A DNA stretch of 64,000 nucleotides from NCBI GenBank assembly GCA_036873755.1, contig JAVTVY010006829.1, forward strand, positions 248,001 to 312,000, in the 5' to 3' direction. Below, in pieces: positions 46,641-56,930 of the stretch (the first letter of the stretch is position 1; the number at the start of each line of letters is the position of its first letter). Made by a program: the position numbers and the translations under genes. The DNA comes from Hanleya hanleyi. Taxonomy: Eukaryota > Mollusca > Polyplacophora > Lepidopleurida > Hanleyidae. The notes beneath the pieces were generated by a model. It saw nothing but the letters and a program-made list of their open reading frames with translations. It was not told the origin of the DNA and did not search any database.

Positions 46641-46838
46641 AAAGTGACCTTTTACCCTGCGCTGCTCTAAAGTGACGTCATCGTACGCAGGCGCACACAC
46701 ACATACCTGGTGCACCCACACCCTGGTGTACCCTATAGCCCGTACTGGCTATAGGGTACAGGGTGCGCCAGGTATGTGTGTGTGCGCCTGCGTACGATGA
46801 CGTCACTTCCGAGCAGCGCAGGGTCAAAGGTCACTTCC
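46640..46838. repeat. FB3 internal palindrome with 6-nt loop
   Basis: The left arm 46,640-46,740 ends 'accctatagcc' and the right arm 46,747-46,838 begins 'ggctatagggt', with only CGTACT between them. The arms contain 'tgacgtcatcgtacgcaggc' and a (CA)n/(TG)n block. Pairing is nearly complete except for a short insertion in the left arm. It lies just inside the left TIR and upstream of the gene. Confidence 0.93.
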
Positions 46839-46924
46839 GGTCACCTGGTCAAAGGTCACTTCCGGTCACGTGACCGAAAGTGCACTCAGAGTTCAAAGGT
46901 TAATCGGCCTCCAAAAGCCCTTTA

Positions 46925-47165
46925 TCGCTCGTTAAGGCGCTGAGACGGGCGTTAAGGCGTAAAGATAGGGCGTTAAGGTATTGAGACGGGCGTTAAGGCG
47001 TAACGACGGGTGTTGACGGGCGTTGAGACGGGCGTTAAGGCGTAACGACGGGTGTTGACGGGCGTCACTGCATTTCGATGTATTGGTGGCAATTCCATGA
47101 AAACCAGGGCTTCTGAGCTAGTTCACCAGGGCGTTGAAGCGATAAGCTAAGCGTTGACGGGCGTT
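46925..47165 (+). repeat. GCGTTAAGG-type tandem repeats upstream of the FB3 gene
   Basis: Irregular units 'gggcgttaaggcgtaacgac' and 'gggtgttgac' repeat about ten times and end at the promoter. Another unit ('gggcgttaaggcgtaacgac') lies beyond the gene at 48,140. Possible enhancer or binding-site array; function inferred only from position. Confidence 0.85.
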
Positions 47166-47171
47166 ACTGTC

Positions 47172-47178
47172 TATAAAA
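47172..47178 (+). promoter_or_regulatory. TATA box of the FB3 gene
   Basis: TATAAAA at 47,172-47,178, with an initiator-like CACAGTC whose A is at 47,204 (32 bp downstream) and the first ATG at 47,225. The 5' UTR would be about 20 nt. Confidence 0.75.
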
Positions 47179-47224
47179 GCAAGTGTAATGCCAAAACACG
47201 CACAGTCGACGTTCAGCCATCAAT

Positions 47225-47845
47225 ATGGCTTATACTTGCTCTGAGTGCCAACGCACGTTCACCAGACGTTACGATATCATGCGACACGAGAAAAATATAC
47301 ATGAGATTGAAGACTCCGAGGCACAAGAAGCCGATACAGAAATTGATGAGAGTCTATCTACTGATAAGGAGAGCTTGACCCCAGATAGTCAGCTTACATC
47401 CCAGGAAAGTGAGATTGCTGAGAGTCTATATACTGATACGGAGAGCTTGACCTCAGATAGTCAGCCTACATACCAGGAAAGTGAGGCAGAACCTTCCTTC
47501 TGGGATCGTATTGTGACAGCAGCTATCAATACTCATGCTGCAGCGATCGAGAACGCCGGACAGGATAACTTACAACAGGCGTACACCCAAATGCGCCCCT
47601 GCATCAGGAAAACAGCCATGGCGATCTATGAACAGTATACCTTACTACCGCTTGAAATGAAAGGCGACCCCACGCACAGGTCCATTATGAAGACCAAGCG
47701 TCACTTGGAAGAGGATATGGGGCTACCACCCACTGAGGCCCTGGAAAATGCGATCAGGATGCGCAAAACAACTCTTTCAGAACATGCTGCCCAAACAATA
47801 TCCAGGCCTGCCCGACCACGATTAGGTCACACCGAGCAAAGATGA
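47225..47845 (+). CDS. FB3-encoded C2H2 zinc-finger protein, 206 aa
   Basis: Starts at the first ATG after a TATA promoter. Residues 3-26 form one canonical C2H2 finger: C5-x2-C8-x12-H21-x4-H26, with F12. Residues 27-89 are acidic and hold an in-frame 24-residue tandem duplication (42-65 and 66-89, from a 72-bp repeat). Residues about 90-185 look helical, starting SFWDRIVTAA and including QMRPCIRKTAMAIYEQYTLL. The tail is basic and Pro/Arg-rich. There is no signal peptide or membrane span. A nuclear DNA- or RNA-binding accessory protein is the natural inference. I do not recognise the helical domain and see no transposase-type DDE or polymerase motif. Intronless, with AATAAA 189 bp after the stop codon. 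It is the only non-repetitive, motif-bearing frame in the element. Confidence 0.85.
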   Translation: MAYTCSECQRTFTRRYDIMRHEKNIHEIEDSEAQEADTEIDESLSTDKESLTPDSQLTSQESEIAESLYTDTESLTSDSQPTYQESEAEPSFWDRIVTAAINTHAAAIENAGQDNLQQAYTQMRPCIRKTAMAIYEQYTLLPLEMKGDPTHRSIMKTKRHLEEDMGLPPTEALENAIRMRKTTLSEHAAQTISRPARPRLGHTEQR

Positions 47846-48033
47846 AAGTTTCTGAAACGGCGACTTCTGATTGGACAAGAGCAGCCGAGAATACATCTAA
47901 CGCAGTAACGGGCAAGAACGAATATGACTGATACAGCGCCAAATGGCGGCCTCTGATTGGACAAGAGTCTTCTTGAATTGTAAACATACCCAACGCGGCT
48001 CCCCCAGCGTGGGTATGATGTACTGGAGGGGAG

Positions 48034-48039
48034 AATAAA
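48034..48039 (+). terminator. Polyadenylation signal of the FB3 gene
   Basis: AATAAA at 48,034-48,039, followed within 30-50 nt by a GT/T-rich stretch ('ttgttgttctctc', 'ttgttgttgttgttttt') that suits the downstream cleavage element. Together with the TATA box it defines a transcript of about 0.85 kb. Confidence 0.75.
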
Positions 48040-48119
48040 CCATATAAAAAAAACATGTTGTTGTTCTCTCATCTCTCATCCTTGTTGTTGTTGTTTTTCT
48101 TTCATCAGTGTATATCATG

Positions 48120-48485
48120 GCGTCAAGGCGTTATGCTAGGGCGTTAAGGCGTAACGACGGGAGCTCGGAGCTCGGGGATGGAGTAGTCGGGAGCTCGGAG
48201 CTCGGGGATAAGGCAGGCAGGAGCTCGGAGCCCCAAAATTGTTGCTTTCTATACTACTCCTAAATGTAAGATGAGGACCCGGATGTAAAACTGATACCCC
48301 ACACGGTCCATTTGACCAGGTATGGGCCCTCAATCACTCAACAAACCTCCACGAATCCCCAGAATGCCTGCTTTCTATACTACGGCCAGTGCAAAATGAT
48401 GAAAACGGACGATACATTAGTCCAGTCGGATCCCACTCACAAACAAAAATTACCACCCCCCATACCCCATACAGGCATTTTCCCG
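48120..48485. repeat. GAGCTCGG repeats and FB1-like segment
   Basis: 'gggagctcggagctcgggga' repeats three times (48,155-48,230). The following 250 bp match the FB1/FB2 interior ('cctgctttctatactacggc', 'gaaaacggacgatacattag'). This shows common ancestry of the three elements beyond their TIRs. Confidence 0.8.
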
Positions 48486-48714
48486 TATATTGTATAATAC
48501 AAGCCCCTATTGTAGAGGTAAATTCCGTGTTCCGCTTTTTATATTTTCGGGGACAAATCCGCATTTTACATGCACCCACCCATGACTTGATAGGCAGACC
48601 CCGATAAGCCAGGGACCGATATTCGCCCTTTGGGACAGGGTTTATAGGAGTGTTCCCCTATTGTAGGGGTAAAGTCCGTGTGCCGCTTTTTATATTTTCG
48701 GGGACAAATCCTCA

Positions 48715-50382
48715 TTTTACATGCACCCACCCATGCACCCACACTTCGATAGGACCGGGGACCGATATTAGCCCTTTTGGACAAGGTTGATAGGGGTTTT
48801 CCTCTATTGTAGGGGTAAAGTCCGTGTTCCGCTTTTTATATTTTCGGGACAAATCCTAAATTTACATGCACCCACTCCCCACCCTACCTCTCTCAGCAGG
48901 GCCCGATAAGCCAGGGCCCGATATTAGCCCTTTGAGATAGGGTTGATAGGAGTTTTCCCCAATTGTAGGGTAAAGTCCGTGTTCCGCTTTTTATATTTTC
49001 GAGACAAATCCTAAATTTACATACACCCACTCCCCCACCTTATATCATTTGGTTGATAGGAATTTTTCCCTATTTTAGCGGTAAAGTCCGTGTTCCGCTT
49101 TTTATATTTTCGGGACAAATCCTAATTTTACATACACCCACTCCAGGCAGAACCCGATAAGCCAGGGACCGATATTAGCCCTCTGGGATAGAGTTGATAG
49201 GGGCTTTCCCCTATTTTAGAGGTAAAGTCCGTGTTCCGCTTTTTATATTTTCGAGACAAATCCTCATTTTACATACACCCACCCATGACTTGCAAAATCC
49301 TTCCGTAGAGACCCCAAGTCCCCGACTCAAATGAATGGACGGCATACAAGTCCGTACATGCACTCCTAATCACGTGACCGCCGCATGATGGAAAAAACCC
49401 AGCACCAAGTCAGTACATCCCATAGTCATACCCAGGTCACGCCCGATTCACGCAGACCGGAAGTGACGTCATACACCTCTCCGTGTCTCTTCGGTGACCT
49501 CCGTGACATCTTCGGTAACCTCCGCGACTCTTCGGGCACCTCCGTGTCTCTTCGGTAACCTCCGTGACATCTTCGGCCACCTCCGTGTCTCTTCGGTGAC
49601 CTCCGTGACATCTTCGGTAACCTCCGTGTCCCTTCGGGCACCTCCGTGACATCTTCGGTCACCTCCGTGTCTTCCTCCGTAACTACCCGACTGTTCCCGT
49701 GTAAACTCGGATGTACCCGGAACACACAGCTAAAGGACCCGGATATAAGTCCCCGGATGTAAACCACAGATGAACAGGTCAGTACACGCATTCCTATCAT
49801 TCAATATGACCTTGAACTATCACCTGATCTCTCCGTGATGGAAAAACCCCAAATACAAGTCAGTACACGCATCCCATCAATGGTATTGCTAAAGGACCCG
49901 GATATAGGGCAATCCTTGCGAACGTGCAACAATGTTGCAATTCGGGGAGCCAGGTGTTCGGCACGTGACAACCCCAAGCAGACGACAGCGAAATTCTGGC
50001 GGGAAAAACCCCACAGACAGTACATGGCCTATCATGTTCCCACGGACCGCACCGAAAAGACACGGACGTACCCTTCGCACCTCACCGAAAAAACACGAAG
50101 GTGAACGACATGGTAGGGAAAACACCCACAGACAGGTCAGTACATGTCCTATCATGTTCACAGGTCACGCCCCATTCACCCAGAGCGGAAGTGACGTCAT
50201 ACCGCACGTGATGGAAAACCCCCAGCCCTAACATGTCTAAACATGATCCAAGGTCAAAGACAAGATGAAAGGATACAGGTCAACTCAAGTGCACTCAATG
50301 ACCTTTGACCTCTGTCACGTGACCGCCTCAAATTTAAGTGCAAAGAGGTCAACCCGCGGGTTAATGCGCTCTATATACTACT
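48715..50382 (-). repeat. FB3 right TIR
   Basis: Complement of the left TIR. The 'gtccgtgttccgctttttat' units extend a little further inward on this side (48,490-48,714). Ends 'gcgctctatatactact'. Confidence 0.9.
49470..49690 (-). repeat. TIR minisatellite, right
   Basis: Mirror of the 45,660-45,885 array with a few unit-specific substitutions (for example 'cgcgactcttcgg'). Confidence 0.92.
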
Positions 50383-50388
50383 CACATT
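50383..50388 (+). repeat. FB3 target-site duplication, right (CACATT)
   Basis: CACATT directly after the terminal ACTACT, identical to 44,968-44,973. Confidence 0.9.
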
Positions 50389-51051
50389 GTCTAGAGAATG
50401 CACAGCTGTTATTTTTTTTATAGTGGTGTCTTTTCCAGTGTACACAGCTGACAATATGGAACACATACCCTGATTTCCATTCTTACGTCACGGTAATGGC
50501 CTACTGACCTACATAACAGACGGACTTTGAGCAATCAAAAGAAATCTTCCACCAGGTGATAGGCCATATACATACCTTAATAATGATACCTTACATGTAA
50601 CATAAAAAGCTGTACAAGTGGAAATATGTTATCATATGTTACACCTACCCCCTAATTTTCGTTTTTTTTGGACAAGTTCTCTGATCCGCTATAATTGCCT
50701 CTAGCACTTTACCTACCCATGTTTCAGGGGCAGTTCGTCAAGTAAGGATCTTCAAACGGGGAACAGCGTGCGCATTGCAACTTGTCAGGTAGCTTTTCCA
50801 GGTTCAACAAAGGTTCCCATCATGAGGCTGATTACATCTTTAATTTCGCAAGATTTTTCGCAACTACTTCCTGTCTTCTGTCGAGTGATATACAGATTTT
50901 TCATACTTGTGTATTTCACAATCTTGATGTGTCAGAACTTCAGAATTGACTCGGAACCATTGTCATCGATTTTTTCTATTTGTATCCATTGTCATCATTC
51001 TCCGTTTACACCCCGTCGTAACCCAGAGTGAGGGGAAAGGTACAACAGTAC
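50389..51051. other. Continuation of decayed repeats, then unassigned DNA
   Basis: 50,498-50,670 resembles the left flank of FB3 ('tactgacctacataac', 'accttaataatgataccttac'). The rest has no recognisable gene; an 87-codon frame at 50,768-51,031 is unsupported. Confidence 0.4.
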
Positions 51052-51151
51052 TAGATGGAGAAAACCATCTATGAATTGATGTGATATATCTGACGGTCGA
51101 AATTACAACCGTCAGATATCACATCAATTCATAGATGGTTTTCTCCATCTA
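51052..51151. repeat. 45-bp-arm hairpin, 10-nt loop
   Basis: 51,052-51,097 ('tagatggagaaaaccatcta...') pairs with 51,108-51,151. The only discrepancy is an extra 'at' in the left arm. The arms begin at 'acaacagtac'-type flanks on both sides. Small palindromic element. Confidence 0.9.
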
Positions 51152-51189
51152 CAACAGTACCTGCACTAGACAATAAACTTTCGAGGCTG

Positions 51190-51320
51190 AGCCAAGCAGA
51201 ACCAAAATGAATAGATGGCGCTGTGATTAGTACCATCCGGGCGTTTCCAATGGAAGATGACCAGATGGCGCTGTTCCAATATCATCCGGGTGCTATCAAA
51301 TTAAGATGAATGGGACTCGG
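51190..51320 (+). repeat. Short tandem duplication with 'agatggcgctgt'
   Basis: Two diverged copies of about 55 bp: 'agatggcgctgtgattagtac..catccgggcg' and 'agatggcgctgttccaatat.catccgggtg'. Confidence 0.7.
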
Positions 51321-51941
51321 CTCGATCTCATGGATTCACCAAACGCCTCACCAAACTGGGTCTCGTGGAATATCTGTATAAGTGTCGCAATATTCGAGAA
51401 AAAATATATCCATTCGATAATTTAAAGTTATATGCAATTCATTCATATTCAACAATATATAAATGGAATAATTTTATATTTACATTCTAAATGACAATCA
51501 ATATTTCTATTCTGTAATTTTTACAGCGATATTTGATATCTTACAATATTTGCATTCGATCTTGCTATATTTGTTGAAAATCAAGTTACATAAGTTTCAT
51601 AAAAATATATTTGACAAAGTTCGGTCGAATCACGTATAGTCTTTAGCAGTAAAGATAAAATTCCACAGACGCATGAAACAAGAAAAGAGGCAAGTCCGTG
51701 ACAATCGTAGTGAGCCTATAGCTTGCCCATCTGGGTGACGTGTGGGCGAGAAATAGAAAAAAAATTGTGAACTATCTGGTTCTAGCTGATCAAGCGTGTC
51801 CCTTCAATATTGTAGAAATGTCCTCAGTAATTGATTAAACCAAGTGTTCCTTGCAAAGAGTGATACATACAGGAGGAAGATACATGCTGAATCAGTCTCT
51901 GGGCGGAGATTTTACTGCTTCATAATCTCACACAACCTTCA
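51321..51941. other. AT-rich intergenic sequence
   Basis: No gene or repeat recognised. Confidence 0.4.
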
Positions 51942-51943
51942 TA

Positions 51944-52179
51944 CGGAAGCGTATTAGTGCCAGTGTGAAAAAAAAATTTCCGCGATTTATCTCCTAATTA
52001 GGAGATAATAAGTCCTAATTAGGAGATAATTATCTCCTAATTAGGAGATAATAAGTCCTAATTAGGAGATAATATGTCCTAATTAGGAGATAATTATCTC
52101 CTAATTAGGAGATATTATGTCCTAATTAGGAGATAAATCTCGGAATTTTTTTTTTCACACTGGCACTAATACGCTTCCG
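51944..52179. mobile_element. Palindromic MITE, copy 1
   Basis: Ends CGGAAGCGTATTAGTGCC and its complement, bounded by TA on both sides (51,942-51,943 and 52,180-52,181). Next to the ends are A/T runs and 'ccgcgatttatctcc'. The core is tandem copies of the palindrome TCTCCTAATTAGGAGA with variants 'aagtcctaattaggag'. The TA duplication suggests mobilisation by a Tc1/mariner-type transposase (inference). Confidence 0.9.
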
Positions 52180-52181
52180 TA

Positions 52182-53037
52182 CCTTCACACCTTGAATCTA
52201 AACAGACAAAAGAAAGATGTCACTTTGGCATTTACACGTCATCTGAATGCTTTCTGCTTCAGGTTTCAAATTGCTCGACAGTAAAAAAATCCAGAGGCGC
52301 CGCGTGTGTAACATTTCATATAATCCAGCAAAGCGATTATTCCAACGCTTAATAGTAAAGGGTGTCAAACATTCGGAGAGCTGTGCATACTGAACGATGC
52401 AGTTGCATAATACCGCGCATTTTGGAGCTCAACATTCGGGTTTGAACTTAAGCACGTGCATCATGAGCATTATTTGTCGTCTGCTGCTGCAGGAAATGTG
52501 CTCCACCATCTGTCATCCCGAGTGCGGAATAGTTGGCGATAAATGATAAATACGAAGATGAGTGGTGTCTTGTGTGTCCATACCTGGAATTACAGGTAAT
52601 CAACGTCAATATATCTCAATCATTCATTCTGGCCTCTGCTCCTGCACTTATACTATTGTTATTGCAGCTTTCTACAAATATAAGAGAATACAACCAAATA
52701 CATGTGAAGAACCATAGGATTTTAGAGGAATTGAAAAGTCTAAATCAGCCTGCCTTGGCAAAATCCTCGGTCTAGGTATCAGTAACTCGGAAAAGGCAGA
52801 TAATGTGGCTCTTCGTGAAACTAGATCTATGTGAACAGAATTTATATCATCGTGGGGTTTGGAACGTCTTCTAATTTCACTTCGCTGTTTACGAGTTCGA
52901 GGATAATAGGGACATCACACTGTTTATAAGTTCATGAACATTATTGCGAAATGATGGTCGTATATGACTTCAGTAGAACGCAGTCATATCTTCTTCACAA
53001 GTCCAGGTAAATCCTAAATCCTCGCAGAGGGTTTACC
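52182..53037. other. Intergenic region between MITEs
   Basis: No gene supported. An 80-codon frame at 52,533-52,775 has a hydrophobic middle but no motif. Confidence 0.4.
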
Positions 53038-53039
53038 TA

Positions 53040-53297
53040 CGGAAGCGTATTAGTGCCAGTGTGAAAAAAAAAATTCCGAGATTTATCTCCTAATTAGGAC
53101 TTATTATCTCCTAATTAGGAGAAAATTATCTCCTAATTAGGAGAAAATTATCTCCTAATTAGGACATATTATCTCCTAATTAGGACTTATTATCTCCTAA
53201 TTAGGAGATAATTTTCTCCTAATTAGGAGATATTATGTCCTAATTAGGAGATAAATCTCGGATGATTTTTTTTCACACTGGCACTAATACGCTTCCG
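53040..53297. mobile_element. Palindromic MITE, copy 2
   Basis: Same ends and core as copy 1, preceded by TA at 53,038-53,039 and followed by TA at 53,298-53,299, which it shares with copy 3. Confidence 0.9.
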
Positions 53298-53299
53298 TA

Positions 53300-53565
53300 A
53301 GCGTATTAGTGCCAGTGTGAAAATTTTTTTTTCCGAGATTTATCTCCTAATTAGGACTTATTATCTCCTAATTAGGAGATAATTATGAGATAATTATCTC
53401 CTAATTAGGTGATAATTATCTCCTAATTAGGACTTATTATCTCCTAATTAGGAGATAATAAGTCCTAATTAGGAGATAATTTTCTCCTAATTAGGAGATA
53501 TTATGTCCTAATTAGGAGATAAATCTGGGAATTTTTTTTTTCACACTGGCACTAATACGCTTCCG
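53300..53565. mobile_element. Palindromic MITE, copy 3, head-to-tail with copy 2
   Basis: Starts at AGCGTATTAGTGCC (the first four bases CGGA are missing) directly after the shared TA and ends CGCTTCCG before TA at 53,566. The pair is flanked by a host inverted repeat 'aagtccaggtaaat' (52,999-53,012) and 'atttacctggactt' (53,567-53,580). Confidence 0.88.
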
Positions 53566-53567
53566 TA

Positions 53568-54109
53568 TTTACCTGGACTTTTTTGGTGGTTCGAATGAGT
53601 TCTTGAGCCGATGCCTCCATTATACAATCTCGTACATTTCATCCCCCGCGCTTGTTTTGAATTAGCATGTCGGTTTCAGTTTGACATTAAACAGCGGTTT
53701 GACCCGCGGTGAAATGCAAACCTCTCACATCTCATACCTCCCAGCGGATTGACGTAGTCAGCTATAGCTTAGCGCGTACACTGATTGCTTTGATTTAGAG
53801 GAAACCTCTTGATCTATTTATATCCAGAACTGGTATGGATAACTAACCAAGCCAGTGTATCGATCCTACCAGATCGATCGATACACTGGCTCGCGAGGAT
53901 GACTCATATCAGCCTGTGGGATCTTAGTGTGAGTTCTTCAATTGTCAGTACGTCGGCCTTTCCACGCCACTATGGCATGTTACCTGCTAATTGCTACGGA
54001 GGTCTATGTGGACATTATTCACCTGGCCCTTGGCCTCGAGGTTCACCGGCTCTACCTATATGTTAACATGGTGGAGAATAAAGGCTTGAGATATTAAACT
54101 AATTTCATC
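53568..54109. other. Intergenic, with a 15-bp hairpin
   Basis: 'gccagtgtatcgatc' (53,851-53,865) pairs perfectly with 53,876-53,890 over a 10-nt loop. An 85-codon frame spanning it is unsupported. Confidence 0.5.
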
Positions 54110-54255
54110 AGGGAGTGAGGCAAGTCAAAACAAGGCCAAGAAAAGAACAAAGGGTTAAGAAAAGAGCAAAGCGTCGAGAAAAAGCAAAGGGTCAAGGAAT
54201 GAGCAATGGTTCAAGGGGTGAGCAATTGGTCAAGCGATAAGCAAGGGAGGGAGCA
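54110..54255 (+). repeat. Imperfect purine-rich minisatellite
   Basis: Seven or eight diverged units of about 18-20 bp on 'aagaaaagagcaaagggtc'. Confidence 0.7.
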
Positions 54256-54735
54256 AGACCAGGACGCAATTTCGGGAGTAAAATCGGTTTTAGGTTCAAT
54301 GACTCGACCAGCCAGAATCATGTATGCTACCGTCATCTTTGATCACGTGAGAGAAGAATTCAACATACTCATTCCATTCCAATCGCCATGTATTAACTTG
54401 GATGCTATTTTGAAGATGACAACAATAACTCAATTCAGGTTTGGAAGACTACAAAACGAATGCGCGACGTAGCTGTATCATATTCCATCTATCTTATCCC
54501 ACAAAGACAATTAATTTGACACACTAGTGACTTAGAAATGACATCATCAAACCGGAAGTAATCTTATAAAGTCAGCAGTGGAGATTTCCAGAAAGCTTCA
54601 ACAATTCCAATCTAGGTCAACCAAGATGGTAAATCAGGGGAATGGTCCCATAGCCTAATGACGTATTATATATCACTCACGTGATGAATTGTGTTTTCAT
54701 TCATCTGTATGACACGTGAACACTCATCCCGAAAT

Positions 54736-54913
54736 CTAACATCGATTAAATAAACAAATTGCTTATGGATAACAACTTCTAGTTTATTCAGAACGATACT
54801 AGTACCTGTATCGAAACGTCGTAAATAAACTAGAAATTGTTATCCATAAGCAATTTGTTTATTTATCTACTTCCCAACTTCTAAATGCCACTTAAGGAAA
54901 CCTAACATCGATT
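54736..54913. mobile_element. Inverted-repeat element with 12-bp flanking repeats
   Basis: The arm 54,748-54,787 ('aaataaacaaattgcttatg...') pairs with 54,824-54,864. The phrase 'ctaacatcgatt' stands on both sides (54,736-54,747 and 54,902-54,913), as expected of a target duplication, although it begins 37 bp beyond the right arm. Tentative MITE. Confidence 0.6.
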
Positions 54914-55799
54914 GTGTAACACGAAACCAATTAAATTGTCATTGTCAACGCAAAGTACATGTCCAGCAAGGCGTGAAGGCCTATATGTAACCCGATACAC
55001 CAAATTAAAGCTTGCTCTTCAGACTGTGCCAGCTTAGCTCAGGGACCTCACGCTGGTAATTAAGTTGATGTCATGTTACACGAAGGAGGTGACAGGCTAA
55101 TTGAATTGTTTAACGATCCTCACCTGCCATTTAATTGCCATGGATGTTGGGGGCCTGCATTGCATCAAGGGATAGAAGTGGTATTTTATTGTCATGGATG
55201 TAGGGGGCCTACGTCATCAGGCTTCAGGACCATACCCTGATAATATATTCCGTGATATTATATCTGAGTTTACTGAGATTGCAACAATTCTATACTTTCC
55301 AATATGAACATAGAAACGATTCTATTAATAGTTAACATGGAGAAAATAATGCGAAATATTTATATAAAAAATATGTTTTATTAATAAACTAGTTACACCA
55401 CAACATTTCAACATATTGTAAATACAGAATATTGCATATTTTGTTCGTACACATAATACTTTTATATACATGTATTTTTTTTTAATATTCGCAATTTACT
55501 TTTATTCAATCTTTTTAATAATTCTTTCATATTTCCGAATCATCTGTATGAATCGTACCTCTCAATTTCTAGAACAAGTCCTTTCTCTGTTTGATACTTT
55601 GTTTGATAGCTTTCTCATTGTTAATATTGTTTGCACTTTGAGTCTGAGACTGAGACAGTGATCATAAAACTTTTGACGTAGTCTCTTTTCCATTGATGGG
55701 ATACAGTCATTTTTTGTCATTTCACCATATGCATCCTTTATATAATCGGTGAAAATATGTCTTCAGACATTATATTTCATACATCTCTGATTATCAGTA
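54914..55799. other. AT-rich intergenic sequence
   Basis: A short direct repeat 'gccatggatgttgggggcct' / 'gtcatggatgtagggggcct' at 55,138-55,210. No gene. Confidence 0.4.
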
Positions 55800-55912
55800 A
55801 GGTGACGTCCCTTTCTGTGATGACATCGCTTCCGATGATGATGTCACTTCCGGAGATTACGTCACTTCCGATGATTACGTTACTTCCGGTGATTACGTCA
55901 CCTCTGATGATT
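55800..55912 (+). repeat. 18-bp minisatellite of CRE and ETS-like motifs
   Basis: About six units of 'gatgattacgtcacttccg'. Each joins a CRE-like TTACGTCA to an ETS-like CACTTCCG. The 61-codon frame over it (MTSLP-type repeats) is not a gene. May act as an enhancer-like array; no dependent gene was identified. Confidence 0.8.
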
Positions 55913-56689
55913 TGTCACATTCGTCAATCCCTCCCGCCCTGAACCTGCACCTGTGTTCTGATGCACACATTTTTACACTACTGATGACGCAACTTTTGAT
56001 GATTTTTTTCAATCGATGACCAGACTTATAACAATTACATATTGGATGAGTGGAGCAGCAAACAAGTGATAGATTGCGCCGGTCTGTAGTAAGGTGTGAA
56101 ATCCAGATTTCCAGATCATCAACGACAAATGATGCGTCATCAAGAATCGGGCAGTATACCACAGTGAATGGCTTTTGGCATCATCTTTACACTGATAGAA
56201 AAATATAACTATCAAAATAGGTTATCGTTATCATTCCAGTCATGGTTTCTTTGATCTCCACTTGTATCAAATCATCAACTGTTATATATGAATACTTCAT
56301 TTCTAAGATATTCGTTACCTAAGCGTGATCATGTTTCTATTGAATATTTACTATTCGGCTGACCTCCAAGTCATCCAGGCCGATCACGAGAGAAAGGTAT
56401 CACAATGCTTAAGAAACGTGTTCGAATGGATTAGCGTCATCGTCACGAGTCTTTCGTTTTGCTATGCTCACAAAGCGATTGTATTTGCCAGCAATGGAAA
56501 AGAAAAAAACTTGCGTAATTCTTGGTACAATAATTCAAAATAGTGTAACGAGAATTCTGTTTACATCGTTTCAAAATGTTGCGCCGCAAGCCATTTTTGA
56601 GATTTTCCTGTACGTGGCATACTGGGCATTCTTACAGAAGCACATGTTAATACCTTATTATGTATGTTTGGGAGGTAACAGTTCAACAT
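55913..56689. other. Intergenic region, no recognisable gene
   Basis: Short overlapping frames on both strands without motifs. Confidence 0.4.
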
Positions 56690-56930
56690 TGTAAGCCAGA
56701 TTTAATCTCTGCTAAGAATCGAGTTAATTTGAATGTTTCTTGACAGCAGAAAAACGTAACCAGATCAAGGCCGGGATCGTCAATATTACAGAAATACGTC
56801 AACCATGATCGAGGTCGGGTCGGAAAGCATGTCCTCCTGGAAACCTGAAGGTCTCTGTTCTCGCACGTGTAGAACACTCGTGCAGGAATGAGGACTTCAT
56901 TTCAAAGCAGTGGAACGGTTGTTCCTACCC
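56690..56930 (+). repeat. Dispersed repeat family rD, copy 1
   Basis: 'gtaagccagatttaatctctgctaagaatcgag' through 'gggtcggaaagcatgtcctcctgg' aligns with 61,520-61,730 at moderate identity. Class unknown. Confidence 0.65.

Larger units (their letters stand above)
44974..50382. mobile_element. FB3: 5.4-kb long-TIR element carrying a gene
   Basis: Bounded by AGTAGTATATAGAGCGC and its exact complement. TIRs are about 1.66 kb each and nearly identical on spot comparison. The 2.1-kb interior holds a large hairpin, gcgttaagg repeats, and one gene with its own promoter and polyadenylation signal. The termini match FB1/FB2 (AGTAGTATATA.A...ATTAAC...TTGACCT) and the interior shares their 'ctttctatactacggccag' and 'acatccgggg' phrases, so all three form one family. 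The 6-bp TSD with 5'-AG...CT-3' ends is what I know of Polinton/Maverick elements. No polymerase, integrase or capsid gene is present, so it must be mobilised in trans if that kinship is right. Confidence 0.9.

Noticed and set aside
45125..50231. Matching frames on both FB3 arms (for example 124 codons at 45,556 and 49,426)
   Set aside because: The same sequence is present twice as an inverted repeat, and the frames cross a minisatellite. Conservation reflects TIR identity.
44974..50382. Calling FB3 an integrated virus
   Set aside because: No capsid, polymerase, integrase or packaging gene is present. The ends and TSD support a transposon, and viral kinship would be speculation.
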